This document shows positions 52,164-62,124 of a DNA stretch of 64,000 bases, piece after piece. The notes beneath the pieces were generated by a model. That model made no database searches and had not been told where the DNA came from. It worked only from the letters and a program-made list of their open reading frames with translations. The stretch is taken from the NCBI RefSeq assembly GCF_044430645.1, contig NZ_JAWUDN010000004.1, positions 62,001 to 126,000 of the forward strand, given 5' to 3'. A program made the position numbers and the translations under genes. This stretch comes from Ewingella allii. GTDB lineage: Bacteria > Pseudomonadota > Gammaproteobacteria > Enterobacterales > Enterobacteriaceae. Numbering within the stretch: the stretch's first letter is position 1; every line of letters starts with the position of its first letter.

Positions 52164-52219
52164 AGCCCTGGAACATCAATAACTTCCTCTCTACATTCCT
52201 AGTCATTCAGGAGCACTCC

Positions 52220-53539
<1,320 letters not shown>

Positions 53540-53647
53540 TCGGATATTTGGTGGTTGAAAATGCGTAGTGACGCCCCCAATTCAATATGATCTGTGTGTC
53601 GGCCTGAACCGATGCACGCAACGAATAATTGAGCATAGGAGTGCAAG

Positions 53648-54871
53648 ATGAAACGTACGTTTATCATGGTACTGGACTCATTCGGTATTGGTGCCAGTAA
53701 AGATGCTGAAAAATTCGGTGATGCAGGTTCTGACACATTGGGCCATATTGCCGCTGCCTGTGCACGTGGCGATGCCAACGTTGGACGCCAAGGGCCACTG
53801 AATCTGCCTAACCTGACCCGTTTAGGTTTGGCGAAAGCTGCCGAAGCTTCTACCGGCAAGATCCCAGACGGTATGGACGGTAACGCTGAGATAACCGGCG
53901 CTTACGCCTACGCCAGCGAGCTTTCTTCCGGTAAAGACACCCCGTCTGGTCACTGGGAAATCGCCGGTGTGCCGGTCTTGTTCGACTGGGGTTACTTCAG
54001 CGACACCACCAACAGCTTCCCGCAGGAACTGCTGGATAAGCTGGTAGAGCGCGGCAACCTGCCGGGTTATCTGGGCAACTGCCACTCTTCCGGTACCGTG
54101 GTGCTGGACGACTTGGGCGAAGAGCACATGAAAACCGGCAAGCCGATTTTCTATACCTCTGCTGACTCCGTGTTCCAGATTGCCTGCCACGAAGAGACTT
54201 TCGGCTTAGATCGCCTGTACGAGCTGTGTGAAATCGCCCGTGAAGAGCTGACCGAAGGCGGCTACAACATTGGTCGTGTTATCGCGCGTCCGTTCATTGG
54301 TGACAAAAAAGGTCACTTCGAGCGCACTGGTAACCGCCATGACTTAGCCGTAGAGCCGCCAGCGCCAACCATTCTGAAAAAGTTGGTTGATGAGAAAAAC
54401 GGCAACGTGGTGTCTGTGGGTAAAATCGCCGACATCTATGCTCAGGTGGGTATCACCAAAAAGGTGAAAGCCACTGGCTTGGACGCGCTGTTTGACGCGA
54501 CCATTCAAGAGATGAAACTGGCTGGCGACAAAACTATCGTCTTCACCAACTTCGTAGATTTCGACTCCGCTTACGGCCACCGCCGTGACGTGCCGGGCTA
54601 CGCGGCTGCGCTAGAGCTGTTCGACCGCCGTATGCCAGAGCTGCTGGAGCTGGTGAAAGAAGATGACATCATCATCTTCACCGCCGACCACGGTTGTGAC
54701 CCAACCTGGCGTGGCACCGACCATACCCGCGAGCACATTCCAGTGTTAATCTACGGCCCGAAAGTGAAACCTGGCTCGTTAGGTTACCGCGACACCTTCG
54801 CGGATATCGGCCAGACCGTGGCGAAGTACTTCGATTTGTCGCCGATGGATTACGGTAAATCCATGCTGTAA
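53648..54871 (+). CDS. deoB: Phosphopentomutase DeoB
   Basis: This 407-residue manganese enzyme of the alkaline-phosphatase superfamily interconverts ribose (or deoxyribose) 1- and 5-phosphates. Metal ligands appear in MVLDSFGIGAS (D10 region), FDSAYGHRRD near 300-309 and FTADHGCDPTW near 337-347. The phosphorylated threonine lies in the GKDTPSGHWE segment. The length equals E. coli DeoB. AGGAG lies before the ATG. Confidence 0.97.
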   Translation: MKRTFIMVLDSFGIGASKDAEKFGDAGSDTLGHIAAACARGDANVGRQGPLNLPNLTRLGLAKAAEASTGKIPDGMDGNAEITGAYAYASELSSGKDTPSGHWEIAGVPVLFDWGYFSDTTNSFPQELLDKLVERGNLPGYLGNCHSSGTVVLDDLGEEHMKTGKPIFYTSADSVFQIACHEETFGLDRLYELCEIAREELTEGGYNIGRVIARPFIGDKKGHFERTGNRHDLAVEPPAPTILKKLVDEKNGNVVSVGKIADIYAQVGITKKVKATGLDALFDATIQEMKLAGDKTIVFTNFVDFDSAYGHRRDVPGYAAALELFDRRMPELLELVKEDDIIIFTADHGCDPTWRGTDHTREHIPVLIYGPKVKPGSLGYRDTFADIGQTVAKYFDLSPMDYGKSML

Positions 54872-54881
54872 ACACAGCGCC

Positions 54882-54928
54882 TTTCGCGCCGTAGCGTTGT
54901 TGGCTTCGGGTCCGGCTACGGCGTGAAA
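54882..54928 (+). repeat. 14-bp hairpin between deoB and deoD
   Basis: TTTCGCGCCGTAGC and GCTACGGCGTGAAA pair over 14 bp with one G-T pair and a 19-base loop, 11 bases after the deoB stop. No T-run follows, so it is likely an mRNA-stability element of the operon. Confidence 0.6.
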
Positions 54929-54980
54929 TCCACCCTGTTTTTTATCTATAAAATCTAAAAAGAATGAAAGGACGATAACA

Positions 54981-55700
54981 ATGGCAACTCCACACATTAA
55001 TGCCGAGATGGGCGACTTTGCTGACGTAGTGCTGATGCCGGGCGATCCGCTGCGCGCCAAGCACATTGCTGAGACTTTCCTGCAAGACGTGAAACAAGTG
55101 AACGACGTGCGTGGCATGTTGGGCTTCACCGGTACTTATAAAGGCCGCAAAATTTCTGTAATGGGCCACGGCATGGGCATTCCTTCTTGCTCAATCTATG
55201 CCAAAGAGCTGATCACCGAATTCGGCGTGAAGAAAATCATCCGTGTGGGTTCTTGCGGCGCAGTCCGTCCAGACATCAAGCTGCGCGACATCGTTATCGG
55301 CATGGGCGCATGTACGGATTCCAAAGTGAACCGTATGCGTTTCAAAGACCATGACTACGCGGCTATCGCTGACTTCGACATGGTGCGCAACGCTTCTGAC
55401 GCGGCCAAAGCCAAAGGCATCACCGCGCGCGTGGGTAACATCTTCTCCGCTGACCTGTTCTACACGCCAGACCCGCAAATGTTCGACGTGATGGAAAAAT
55501 ACGGCATTCTGGGTGTTGAAATGGAAGCTGCCGGTATCTACGGCGTTGCAGCAGAGTTCGGCGCTAAAGCACTGACTATTTGTACTGTTTCTGACCACAT
55601 CCGTACTCACGAGCAAACCACCGCTGAAGAACGCCAGACCACCTTCAACGACATGATCGAAATCGCGTTGGAATCCGTTCTGCTGGGCGATAAAGAGTAA
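54981..55700 (+). CDS. deoD: Purine nucleoside phosphorylase DeoD
   Basis: This 239-residue hexameric enzyme cleaves purine (deoxy)nucleosides with phosphate. Family features include the N-terminal ATPHINAEMGDFADVVLMPG, the phosphate-binding RVGSCGA near 87-93, and VEMEAAGIYG near 178-187 with the ribose-binding Met-Glu. DHIRTHEQTT near 204-213 holds the catalytic aspartate. The length equals E. coli DeoD. GAAAGGA lies before the ATG. Last gene of the operon. Confidence 0.97.
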   Translation: MATPHINAEMGDFADVVLMPGDPLRAKHIAETFLQDVKQVNDVRGMLGFTGTYKGRKISVMGHGMGIPSCSIYAKELITEFGVKKIIRVGSCGAVRPDIKLRDIVIGMGACTDSKVNRMRFKDHDYAAIADFDMVRNASDAAKAKGITARVGNIFSADLFYTPDPQMFDVMEKYGILGVEMEAAGIYGVAAEFGAKALTICTVSDHIRTHEQTTAEERQTTFNDMIEIALESVLLGDKE

Positions 55701-55726
55701 GTTCTGTAGCCAGATTACAAACAACA

Positions 55727-55754
55727 AAACGGGGACCCTTAAAAGTCCCCGTTT
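55727..55754 (+). terminator. Rho-independent terminator of the deo operon
   Basis: AAACGGGGAC and GTCCCCGTTT form a 10-bp perfect stem with an 8-base loop, 27 bases after the deoD stop, with a T-rich tail. Confidence 0.85.
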
Positions 55755-55949
55755 CTATTCATATTTTTCAGCTTTTCTATTCACGAAAACACGGTTTTTT
55801 GTGCTTTATTTGATCGATAATCTTTCTCGTATTTTCAGTAATCGCCCTAAATTTCTATTTTTAATGGTTTTTTTCCTCGCTTGTTCTTCAGTGTTGATCT
55901 ATAAATAATTATCTCTTTCTATTCATCTTTCTATTCAGGATGCTATTCA
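55755..55949 (+). promoter_or_regulatory. Five CTATTCA repeats upstream of yjjJ
   Basis: CTATTCA occurs at 55755, 55777, 55919, 55931 and 55943, all in the same orientation. The last three are spaced exactly 12 bases apart and end three bases before the yjjJ ATG, so a bound protein would block both promoter exit and ribosome access. They may be operators for YjjJ itself. Confidence 0.5.
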
Positions 55950-55952
55950 TCG

Positions 55953-57299
55953 ATGAGCGAGTTAGCTGATTTACTGCGTCAGGGCAGCCTGACGGCGAAA
56001 GAGATCATGGCCCAAATCGGGGTAAGTCAGGCAACCCTTTCCCGCAGGCTTGCCGAGCAGAATGATGTACGCAAGATTGGCCGCGGGAAGTCGACGCGCT
56101 ACGCCTTGCTGCGATCCATTGGTGGAGAGAGCGAATTTGCATTCTACCGAATTGATACCCAGGGGCAGGCGGAGCAAGTAGGCCGCATTGTGTCGATATG
56201 GCCTGCGGAGAGCTGCGCGTTTGAAACTGTCGATGGCCAATGCGTGCTGTTCGACGGGCTGCCGTGGTTTATTACCGACATGCGCCCTCAGGGATTTTTG
56301 GGCCGCGCGTGGGGTCGAGATATCAGCGCGCTGCTGGCCCTACCTGAAGACATTAAGCTGTGGAATGAATCGCAAACCCTGCTGGCCCTCAGCCGACATG
56401 GCAATGAAACCGTGGGCAACCTCATTGTGGGGCAGGCCGCGTATCAGCAGTGGGCGTTAAAGCCGGATGAGGCGGCCGTGGCTTTCCAAGATAAGATCTC
56501 TGCTTTCGAGAAGCTGGCGCAAAAAAGCCTCGCGGGGCAAGAGGTGGGTTCTTCGGCCGGGGGAGAGCAGCCGAAGTTTAGCGTTTTTGTCGAGCACCAG
56601 CAGAAGCCCGCTTCCCACGTTTTAGTAAAATTTTCACCACAAGAAGCCAATGAAAACACCCGGCGCTGGGGTGATTTACTGCGTGCGGAGGCTCACGCGC
56701 TGGCCGTGCTGCAACAGGCAGGCATTGCAGCGGCGCAGGCAGAGGTGTACAGCGGAAGTCATGGTGAGGTGTTCTTAGAGGTCGAACGCTTTGATCGCCT
56801 TGGCGAGCGCGGGCGGCGCGGTTTGACCTCGCTGGAGGCCGTCGCCGCTGAATTCACGGGCAGCCACGGTAGCTGGGTCGCCATCGCGCAAAAATTGCAG
56901 CAGGAGAAACTGATTTCGCAGAGCACGCTGGTGCGCATTGGCGAGCTTTACGCCTTTGGCAAGCTGATCGCCAACGGTGACATGCATCAGGGGAACCTGT
57001 CGTTTATCGACCCGCCGTTATTGCCGAACAAGTTCGCCTTCGAGCTATCGCCGGTTTACGACATGCTGCCGATGAGCTTCGCGCCGGACAGAAGCGGCAA
57101 CATGAAACGGCAGGCAATCAATATTGTTTTAGACCCGGCCGTGGCGAAAAGCCAGTGGCTGCGGGCCCAGCGCTGGGCGTTAGATTTTTGGCAGAAGGTG
57201 GAGCAGGATGCGCTTATCAGCCCTGAATTCCGCCTGATAGCCAGCCAGATGCTGGCTCAGGTTACGGAAATCACCGCCAATATTCGGCGGCTGGCCTAA
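55953..57299 (+). CDS. yjjJ: HipA-like kinase YjjJ with own HTH
   Basis: This 448-residue protein joins an N-terminal winged or simple helix-turn-helix (MAQIGVSQATLSRRLAEQ, about residues 19-36) to a HipA-type Ser/Thr kinase. The kinase core shows SSAGGEQPKF near 200-209, ILVKFSP-like HVLVKFSP near 222-229, NGDMHQGNLSF near 338-348 with the catalytic Asp, and SPVYDMLPM near 366-374 as the metal-binding DFG-like motif. HipA toxins normally need a separate HipB; here the DNA-binding part is fused. E. coli YjjJ sits at the same place after deoD. No strong ribosome site is visible. Confidence 0.9.
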   Translation: MSELADLLRQGSLTAKEIMAQIGVSQATLSRRLAEQNDVRKIGRGKSTRYALLRSIGGESEFAFYRIDTQGQAEQVGRIVSIWPAESCAFETVDGQCVLFDGLPWFITDMRPQGFLGRAWGRDISALLALPEDIKLWNESQTLLALSRHGNETVGNLIVGQAAYQQWALKPDEAAVAFQDKISAFEKLAQKSLAGQEVGSSAGGEQPKFSVFVEHQQKPASHVLVKFSPQEANENTRRWGDLLRAEAHALAVLQQAGIAAAQAEVYSGSHGEVFLEVERFDRLGERGRRGLTSLEAVAAEFTGSHGSWVAIAQKLQQEKLISQSTLVRIGELYAFGKLIANGDMHQGNLSFIDPPLLPNKFAFELSPVYDMLPMSFAPDRSGNMKRQAINIVLDPAVAKSQWLRAQRWALDFWQKVEQDALISPEFRLIASQMLAQVTEITANIRRLA

Positions 57300-58093
57300 T
57301 CCCGCTTTTCCCGGCTGCGTTTCAGGCTGCGGTAGGCGGCCTGAGCGGCTTCTTTGGTTTGTTGCTCGGTGGCGGGTTTCGCGGGAGCGACCTCGGTGTC
57401 TGGCTCGGTCATGTTGAGCGTCGGCGGCGGGCCGAACTCGTCAGCTGCTTCTTCCTCTGGCTCATCATCCTCTTTCACCGGCGTGCTGGCAGTCAGTAGG
57501 AAAGGGGATTGCTGCCAGCGGCTGCGGCGACCCTGCAGCAGGGTGCGGGCGAGAATAATGCCGACGCCTAACGCGGCGAGCATCATCAGGCGCAGCAGGT
57601 TGGTGGTGTTATCCACCTGTTTGGATTCGGTTGCCAGCACGTGGGTGTCGAGGGTCAGGCGCAGAAAGCCGTTTGGGCCGTCTTTATCTTCGATCGGCTG
57701 AACGATTTGGTGGTTAAAGTAGCTTCCCGCGCGCTTGCCGTCGAGTGCCAGCCGGTCGCGAACCGGCACCTTTTCACCGGCATGGGCGATCAGCGTGCCG
57801 TCCATCTGATACACGCTGGCATCAAGAATGCGACTGTTGTCGGTAAGTTGATTCAAAATAGTGGAAATCTGGGCGATATCCGCGCCATCATTCTCGCTGT
57901 CCATCAGCGGAGCCAGAGTAAAAGCCACCTGTTTCGCCAGTGTCTGGGCAAGTTGTTCCACCTGCTGGGAACGGGCAAGCTGATGCCCCAAGCTAAAGTA
58001 AGAAGCTCCTTGCATCAGAATTACCAATAAAGCCAAGCAAATCAAAACGATAGCTGTGCGATGCAGGCGAAATTTCAGTTTGGCCTTTGCCAT
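57296..58093 (-). CDS. ytjB: Membrane protein YtjB (SmpA family)
   Basis: This 265-residue protein has an N-terminal membrane segment (about residues 14-34), a periplasmic domain of about 130 residues, a second membrane segment near 165-190 and an acidic, proline-rich cytoplasmic tail. It matches YtjB/SmpA, which lies divergent from serB in E. coli; its function is not established. The 3' end overlaps the yjjJ 3' end by 4 bases (convergent genes). Confidence 0.88.
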   Translation of the reverse strand: MAKAKLKFRLHRTAIVLICLALLVILMQGASYFSLGHQLARSQQVEQLAQTLAKQVAFTLAPLMDSENDGADIAQISTILNQLTDNSRILDASVYQMDGTLIAHAGEKVPVRDRLALDGKRAGSYFNHQIVQPIEDKDGPNGFLRLTLDTHVLATESKQVDNTTNLLRLMMLAALGVGIILARTLLQGRRSRWQQSPFLLTASTPVKEDDEPEEEAADEFGPPPTLNMTEPDTEVAPAKPATEQQTKEAAQAAYRSLKRSREKRD

Positions 58094-58169
58094 TCTGTTT
58101 CCTTAAGATTTTCGACGACTTTAATGTTGCCAGAAGCGCGGGCTATAGGGTAGCTTGTTGCCTCATTTA

Positions 58170-58291
58170 TACCCTTCATCCTTCAAGCTGCTTCTGCGTT
58201 GGCTGCCTTCGCGAATCCCAGTCACATACTGATGTATGCTCCTGGGTTTCACTCAGTTGCCGCCTTGACGCAACGTGAATGATTTTGGGTA
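58170..58291. repeat. 122-bp imperfect palindromic intergenic repeat
   Basis: The element begins TACCC and ends GGGTA, and its two halves are imperfect inverted repeats (TACCC..AT..TTCA.G.TGC at each end; GGCTGCC / GGCGGCA inward). Such elements are known as dispersed palindromic repeats (YPAL-like) in Yersinia, Serratia and relatives. It lies in the ytjB-serB divergent region, 53 bases before serB, and extends over an apparent longer serB frame, which argues for the start at 58345. Confidence 0.7.
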
Positions 58292-58344
58292 ATATTTTAC
58301 GCAATTCTTGTTTTTCTACGCCTAACTGCTCGACAGGAGTAATC

Positions 58345-59310
58345 ATGCCAAACAGTCTGACCTATTGCGATCTTCCAGCGGAGATCCACCAATGGCCGGG
58401 ACTTCCCCTTTCACTCAGCGGTGACGAAGTCATGCCGTTGGACTACCGTGCTGGACATACTGGCTGGCTGCTGTACGGCAGGAAACTGGACAAAACAAGC
58501 ATTACGAACTTCCAGCGCCGTCTGGGCCGCGCTCTGGTGATTGTCAGTGCCTGGACGGTGGATGATTATCAGGTTATTCGTCTGGCCGGTGCCTTGACCG
58601 CGGACATCGAAGCTCTGGCGGAGTCCTTCGAGCTAGATGTCACTCAGCTTGGCAAAGTGCCGCACATGCGCACGCCGGGGCTGCTGGTGATGGACATGGA
58701 TTCTACCGCGATTGAGATTGAATGCATCGACGAAATTGCCAAACTGGCGGGCGTCGGAGAGCAGGTGGCTGAAGTGACCGAGCGCGCGATGCGCGGCGAG
58801 CTGGATTTTTCGGCCAGCCTGCGTCAACGCGTCGCCACCCTACAAGATGCTGATGCCGGTATTCTGCAACAAGTGCGCGAAACACTACCGCTGATGCCGG
58901 GCCTGACCAAAATGGTGCAGCGCCTGCAAGAGCTGGGCTGGCACGTGGCTATCGCCTCCGGCGGCTTCACCTATTACGCCGAATACCTGCGCGACAAGCT
59001 GAACCTGATTGACGTGGCGGCCAACGAGCTGGAAATCCGCGACGGTAAGCTAACTGGGCGCGTGATTGGTCCCATCGTCGATGCACAATATAAAGCCGAT
59101 ACTTTGCTCAAGCTGGCAGAGAAGCTTGAGATCCCGAAAGAGCAAACCGTGGCCATCGGCGACGGCGCGAACGACCTGAAGATGATGGCCGTCGCGGGCA
59201 TGGGCATTGCCTACCACGCTAAGCCGAAGGTCTACGAGCAGGCGGAGGTTTGTATCCGTCATGCCGACTTAATTGGCGTTCTCTGCATTTTAAGCGGAAG
59301 CTTAGCCTAA
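58345..59310 (+). CDS. serB: Phosphoserine phosphatase SerB
   Basis: This 321-residue HAD-family enzyme removes phosphate from phosphoserine, the last step of serine synthesis. An N-terminal ACT-like part (about 1-105) precedes the phosphatase: DMDST at 117-121 with nucleophile D117, the motif II serine in ASGGFTYY near 209-216, and GDGANDLKM near 274-282. The length is close to E. coli SerB (322). ACAGGAG lies five bases before the ATG. Confidence 0.96.
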   Translation: MPNSLTYCDLPAEIHQWPGLPLSLSGDEVMPLDYRAGHTGWLLYGRKLDKTSITNFQRRLGRALVIVSAWTVDDYQVIRLAGALTADIEALAESFELDVTQLGKVPHMRTPGLLVMDMDSTAIEIECIDEIAKLAGVGEQVAEVTERAMRGELDFSASLRQRVATLQDADAGILQQVRETLPLMPGLTKMVQRLQELGWHVAIASGGFTYYAEYLRDKLNLIDVAANELEIRDGKLTGRVIGPIVDAQYKADTLLKLAEKLEIPKEQTVAIGDGANDLKMMAVAGMGIAYHAKPKVYEQAEVCIRHADLIGVLCILSGSLA

Positions 59311-59339
59311 GTTTTAAATCCAATATTTCGAGGTAAGTT

Positions 59340-60722
59340 GTGGCAAAAGCAGCAAAACGAGCATTTGTGTGTAATGAATGCGGCGCAGATTATCCGCGCT
59401 GGCAGGGGCAATGCAGTGCCTGTCAGGCCTGGAACTCCATTACCGAAATCCGTTTGTCTGCATCGCCAACCGTGGCCCGCAACGAGCGTTTGAGTGGTTA
59501 TGCCGGCGATGCGGGCGTTAGCCGCGTGCAGAAGCTGTCTGAAATCAGTCTCGACGAACTGCCGCGCTTCAGCACCGGATTCAAAGAGTTTGACCGCGTG
59601 CTGGGCGGCGGCGTGGTGCCGGGCAGTGCGATCCTGATTGGTGGTAATCCGGGGGCGGGTAAAAGTACGCTGCTGTTGCAGATCCTCTGTAACCTCGGCG
59701 AAAACATGAAAACCCTGTACGTCACCGGCGAGGAGTCACTCCAGCAGGTAGCAATGCGCGCCCATCGCCTCGGGCTGCCGACCGCCAACATGAACATGCT
59801 GTCTGAAACCAGCATTGAACAAATCTGCCTGATTGCCGATCAGGAGAAGCCGAAGCTGATGGTGATCGACTCCATTCAGGTGATGCACATGGCGGACATT
59901 CAGTCGTCGCCGGGCACGGTGGCGCAGGTACGCGAAACCGCTGCCTACCTGACCCGCTTCGCCAAGACGCGCGGCGTGGCGATTGTCATGGTCGGCCACG
60001 TGACAAAAGACGGTTCTCTGGCCGGGCCGAAGGTGCTTGAGCACTGTATCGACTGCTCGGTGCTGCTGGACGGCGATGCCGACTCCCGCTTCCGCACCCT
60101 GCGTAGCCATAAAAACCGTTTCGGCGCGGTCAACGAGCTTGGCGTGTTCGCCATGACCGAACAGGGTTTGCGCGAAGTGAGCAACCCGTCGGCCATCTTC
60201 CTGAGCCGCGGTGATGAGATTACGTCCGGCAGCTCGGTGATGGTGCTGTGGGAAGGGACTCGCCCGCTGCTGGTGGAGATTCAGGCGCTGGTGGACCACT
60301 CGATGATGGGCAACCCGCGTCGCGTGGCGGTAGGCCTTGAGCAGAACCGACTGGCGATTCTGCTGGCGGTGTTGCACCGTCACGGCGGCTTGCAGATGGC
60401 GGATCAGGACGTGTTCGTCAACGTGGTCGGCGGCGTAAAAGTCACGGAAACCAGTGCTGACCTCGCACTCCTGCTGTCGTTGGTTTCCAGCCTGCGTGAC
60501 CGCCCGCTGCCGCAAGATTTAGTGGTGTTCGGGGAAGTGGGGCTGGCAGGAGAGATTCGCCCGGTGCCGAGTGGTCAGGAGCGAATCACCGAAGCCGCCA
60601 AGCACGGCTTCAAACGCGCCATCGTGCCTCATGCCAACGTGCCGAAAAAGGTGCCCGCCGGAATGCAGGTGTTTGGCGTGAAGAAGCTGGCAGATGCGCT
60701 GGCGATCCTCGACGATCTGTAA
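59340..60722 (+). CDS. radA: DNA repair protein RadA
   Basis: This 460-residue RecA-like ATPase is a branch-migration helicase in recombination. It has a four-cysteine zinc finger (C11, C14, C25, C28), Walker A GGNPGAGKST at 101-110, the RadA-specific KNRFG motif near 258, and a C-terminal Lon-protease-like domain. The start codon is GTG with GAGG upstream; the length equals E. coli RadA. It follows serB by 29 bases, as in E. coli. Confidence 0.97.
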   Translation: MAKAAKRAFVCNECGADYPRWQGQCSACQAWNSITEIRLSASPTVARNERLSGYAGDAGVSRVQKLSEISLDELPRFSTGFKEFDRVLGGGVVPGSAILIGGNPGAGKSTLLLQILCNLGENMKTLYVTGEESLQQVAMRAHRLGLPTANMNMLSETSIEQICLIADQEKPKLMVIDSIQVMHMADIQSSPGTVAQVRETAAYLTRFAKTRGVAIVMVGHVTKDGSLAGPKVLEHCIDCSVLLDGDADSRFRTLRSHKNRFGAVNELGVFAMTEQGLREVSNPSAIFLSRGDEITSGSSVMVLWEGTRPLLVEIQALVDHSMMGNPRRVAVGLEQNRLAILLAVLHRHGGLQMADQDVFVNVVGGVKVTETSADLALLLSLVSSLRDRPLPQDLVVFGEVGLAGEIRPVPSGQERITEAAKHGFKRAIVPHANVPKKVPAGMQVFGVKKLADALAILDDL

Positions 60723-60799
60723 CATTTTCTGAGTATTCCTCTACCCGCCAGTTGTGCTATTTTTGTTTAGTAAATTAAACGCAGGGTAGAGGACAAGGT

Positions 60800-62059
60800 A
60801 TGTCACAGTTTGATTATCTGAAGACGGCAATTAAGAAACAGGGATGTACATTACAGCAGGTCGCGGACGCCAGTGGCATGACCAAGGGCTATCTAAGCCA
60901 ACTGCTGAATGCCAAAATCAAAAGCCCGAGTGCGCAAAAGCTGGAAGCGCTGCACCGTTTCCTCGATCTTGAATTCCCCCGCCGGGAGAAAAACATCGGC
61001 GTGGTGTTTGGTAAATTTTATCCCCTGCATACCGGACACATCTATTTAATCCAGCGCGCCTGTAGCCAGGTCGATGAACTGCACATCATCATGGGCTATG
61101 ACGAACCTCGCGACCTGAGCCTGTTTGAGAACAGCTCCATGTCTCAGCAACCCACGGTGAGCGACCGACTGCGCTGGCTGCTGCAAACCTTCAAGTATCA
61201 GAAAAATATCCATATTCACTCATTTAACGAAGAGGGGATGGAGCCTTATCCGCACGGCTGGGACGTGTGGAGCAAGGGGATCACCGACTTTATGAACAAG
61301 CAGGGGATCGTGCCGAACACCATCTATTCGAGCGAAGAGAACGATGCGCCGCGCTACCGCGAGCATCTGGGGATCGAAACCGTGCTTATCGATCCCAAAC
61401 GCTCGTTTATGAATATCAGCGGATCGCAAATCCGCCGCGACCCATTCCGCTATTGGGACTATATCCCGACCGAAGTGAAGCCGTTCTTTGTGCGAACCGT
61501 GGCGGTGCTGGGCGGCGAGTCGAGCGGAAAGTCAACGCTGGTCAATAAGTTAGCCAATATTTTCAACACCACAAGTGCGTGGGAATATGGCCGCGATTAT
61601 GTCTTCTCCCACCTCGGCGGTGACGAGATGGCGCTGCAATATTCCGACTATGACAAAATCGCGCTCGGGCAGGCCCAGTACATTGACTTCGCGGTGAAAT
61701 ACGCCAACAAGGTGGCTTTCATCGATACCGACTTCCTGACCACGCAGGCATTTTGCAAAAAGTACGAAGGTCGCGAGCATCCCTTTGTCCAAGCCTTGAT
61801 GGACGAATACCGGTTTGATCTGGTGATCCTGCTGGAGAACAACACGCCCTGGGTGGCGGACGGGCTGCGCAGTTTGGGCAGCACCACTGACCGATCCTCC
61901 TTCCAGAACCTGTTAATCGAGATGTTGCAGCAGAACAACATCGACTATGTGCACGTGAAATCCTCGGACTACGACGAGCGTTTCCTCGAGTGCGTGGAGC
62001 TGGTGCAGATCATGCTGGCGGCCGATACCAGCCGGGTGAGCGCGCTGCCGAAAGAGTAA
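60800..62059 (+). CDS. nadR: Trifunctional NAD regulator NadR
   Basis: This 419-residue protein has three parts. An N-terminal HTH (about 1-60) represses NAD-synthesis genes. A middle NMN adenylyltransferase has GKFYPLHTGH at 71-80 and the ISGSQIRRDP end motif near 206-215. A C-terminal ribosylnicotinamide kinase has the P-loop GGESSGKST at 238-246. E. coli NadR is 410 residues. Position after radA matches E. coli. A very strong terminator follows. Confidence 0.96.
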   Translation: MSQFDYLKTAIKKQGCTLQQVADASGMTKGYLSQLLNAKIKSPSAQKLEALHRFLDLEFPRREKNIGVVFGKFYPLHTGHIYLIQRACSQVDELHIIMGYDEPRDLSLFENSSMSQQPTVSDRLRWLLQTFKYQKNIHIHSFNEEGMEPYPHGWDVWSKGITDFMNKQGIVPNTIYSSEENDAPRYREHLGIETVLIDPKRSFMNISGSQIRRDPFRYWDYIPTEVKPFFVRTVAVLGGESSGKSTLVNKLANIFNTTSAWEYGRDYVFSHLGGDEMALQYSDYDKIALGQAQYIDFAVKYANKVAFIDTDFLTTQAFCKKYEGREHPFVQALMDEYRFDLVILLENNTPWVADGLRSLGSTTDRSSFQNLLIEMLQQNNIDYVHVKSSDYDERFLECVELVQIMLAADTSRVSALPKE

Positions 62060-62071
62060 ATAGTCATAATG

Positions 62072-62109
62072 AAAAAGCCCTCGATTCTCACAAATCGAGG
62101 GCTTTTTTA
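62072..62109. terminator. Strong bidirectional terminator after nadR
   Basis: AAAAAGCCCTCGATT and AATCGAGGGCTTTTT make a 15-bp perfect stem with a 6-base loop and T runs on both sides. It lies between convergent nadR and the dehydrogenase gene. Confidence 0.93.
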
Positions 62110-62124
62110 TGCAAACACTCCGGC

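Noticed and set aside
59736..60515. 259-codon open frame antisense to radA
   Set aside because: radA is fully conserved on the other strand and the antisense product is His/Arg-rich with no motif. It is a shadow frame.
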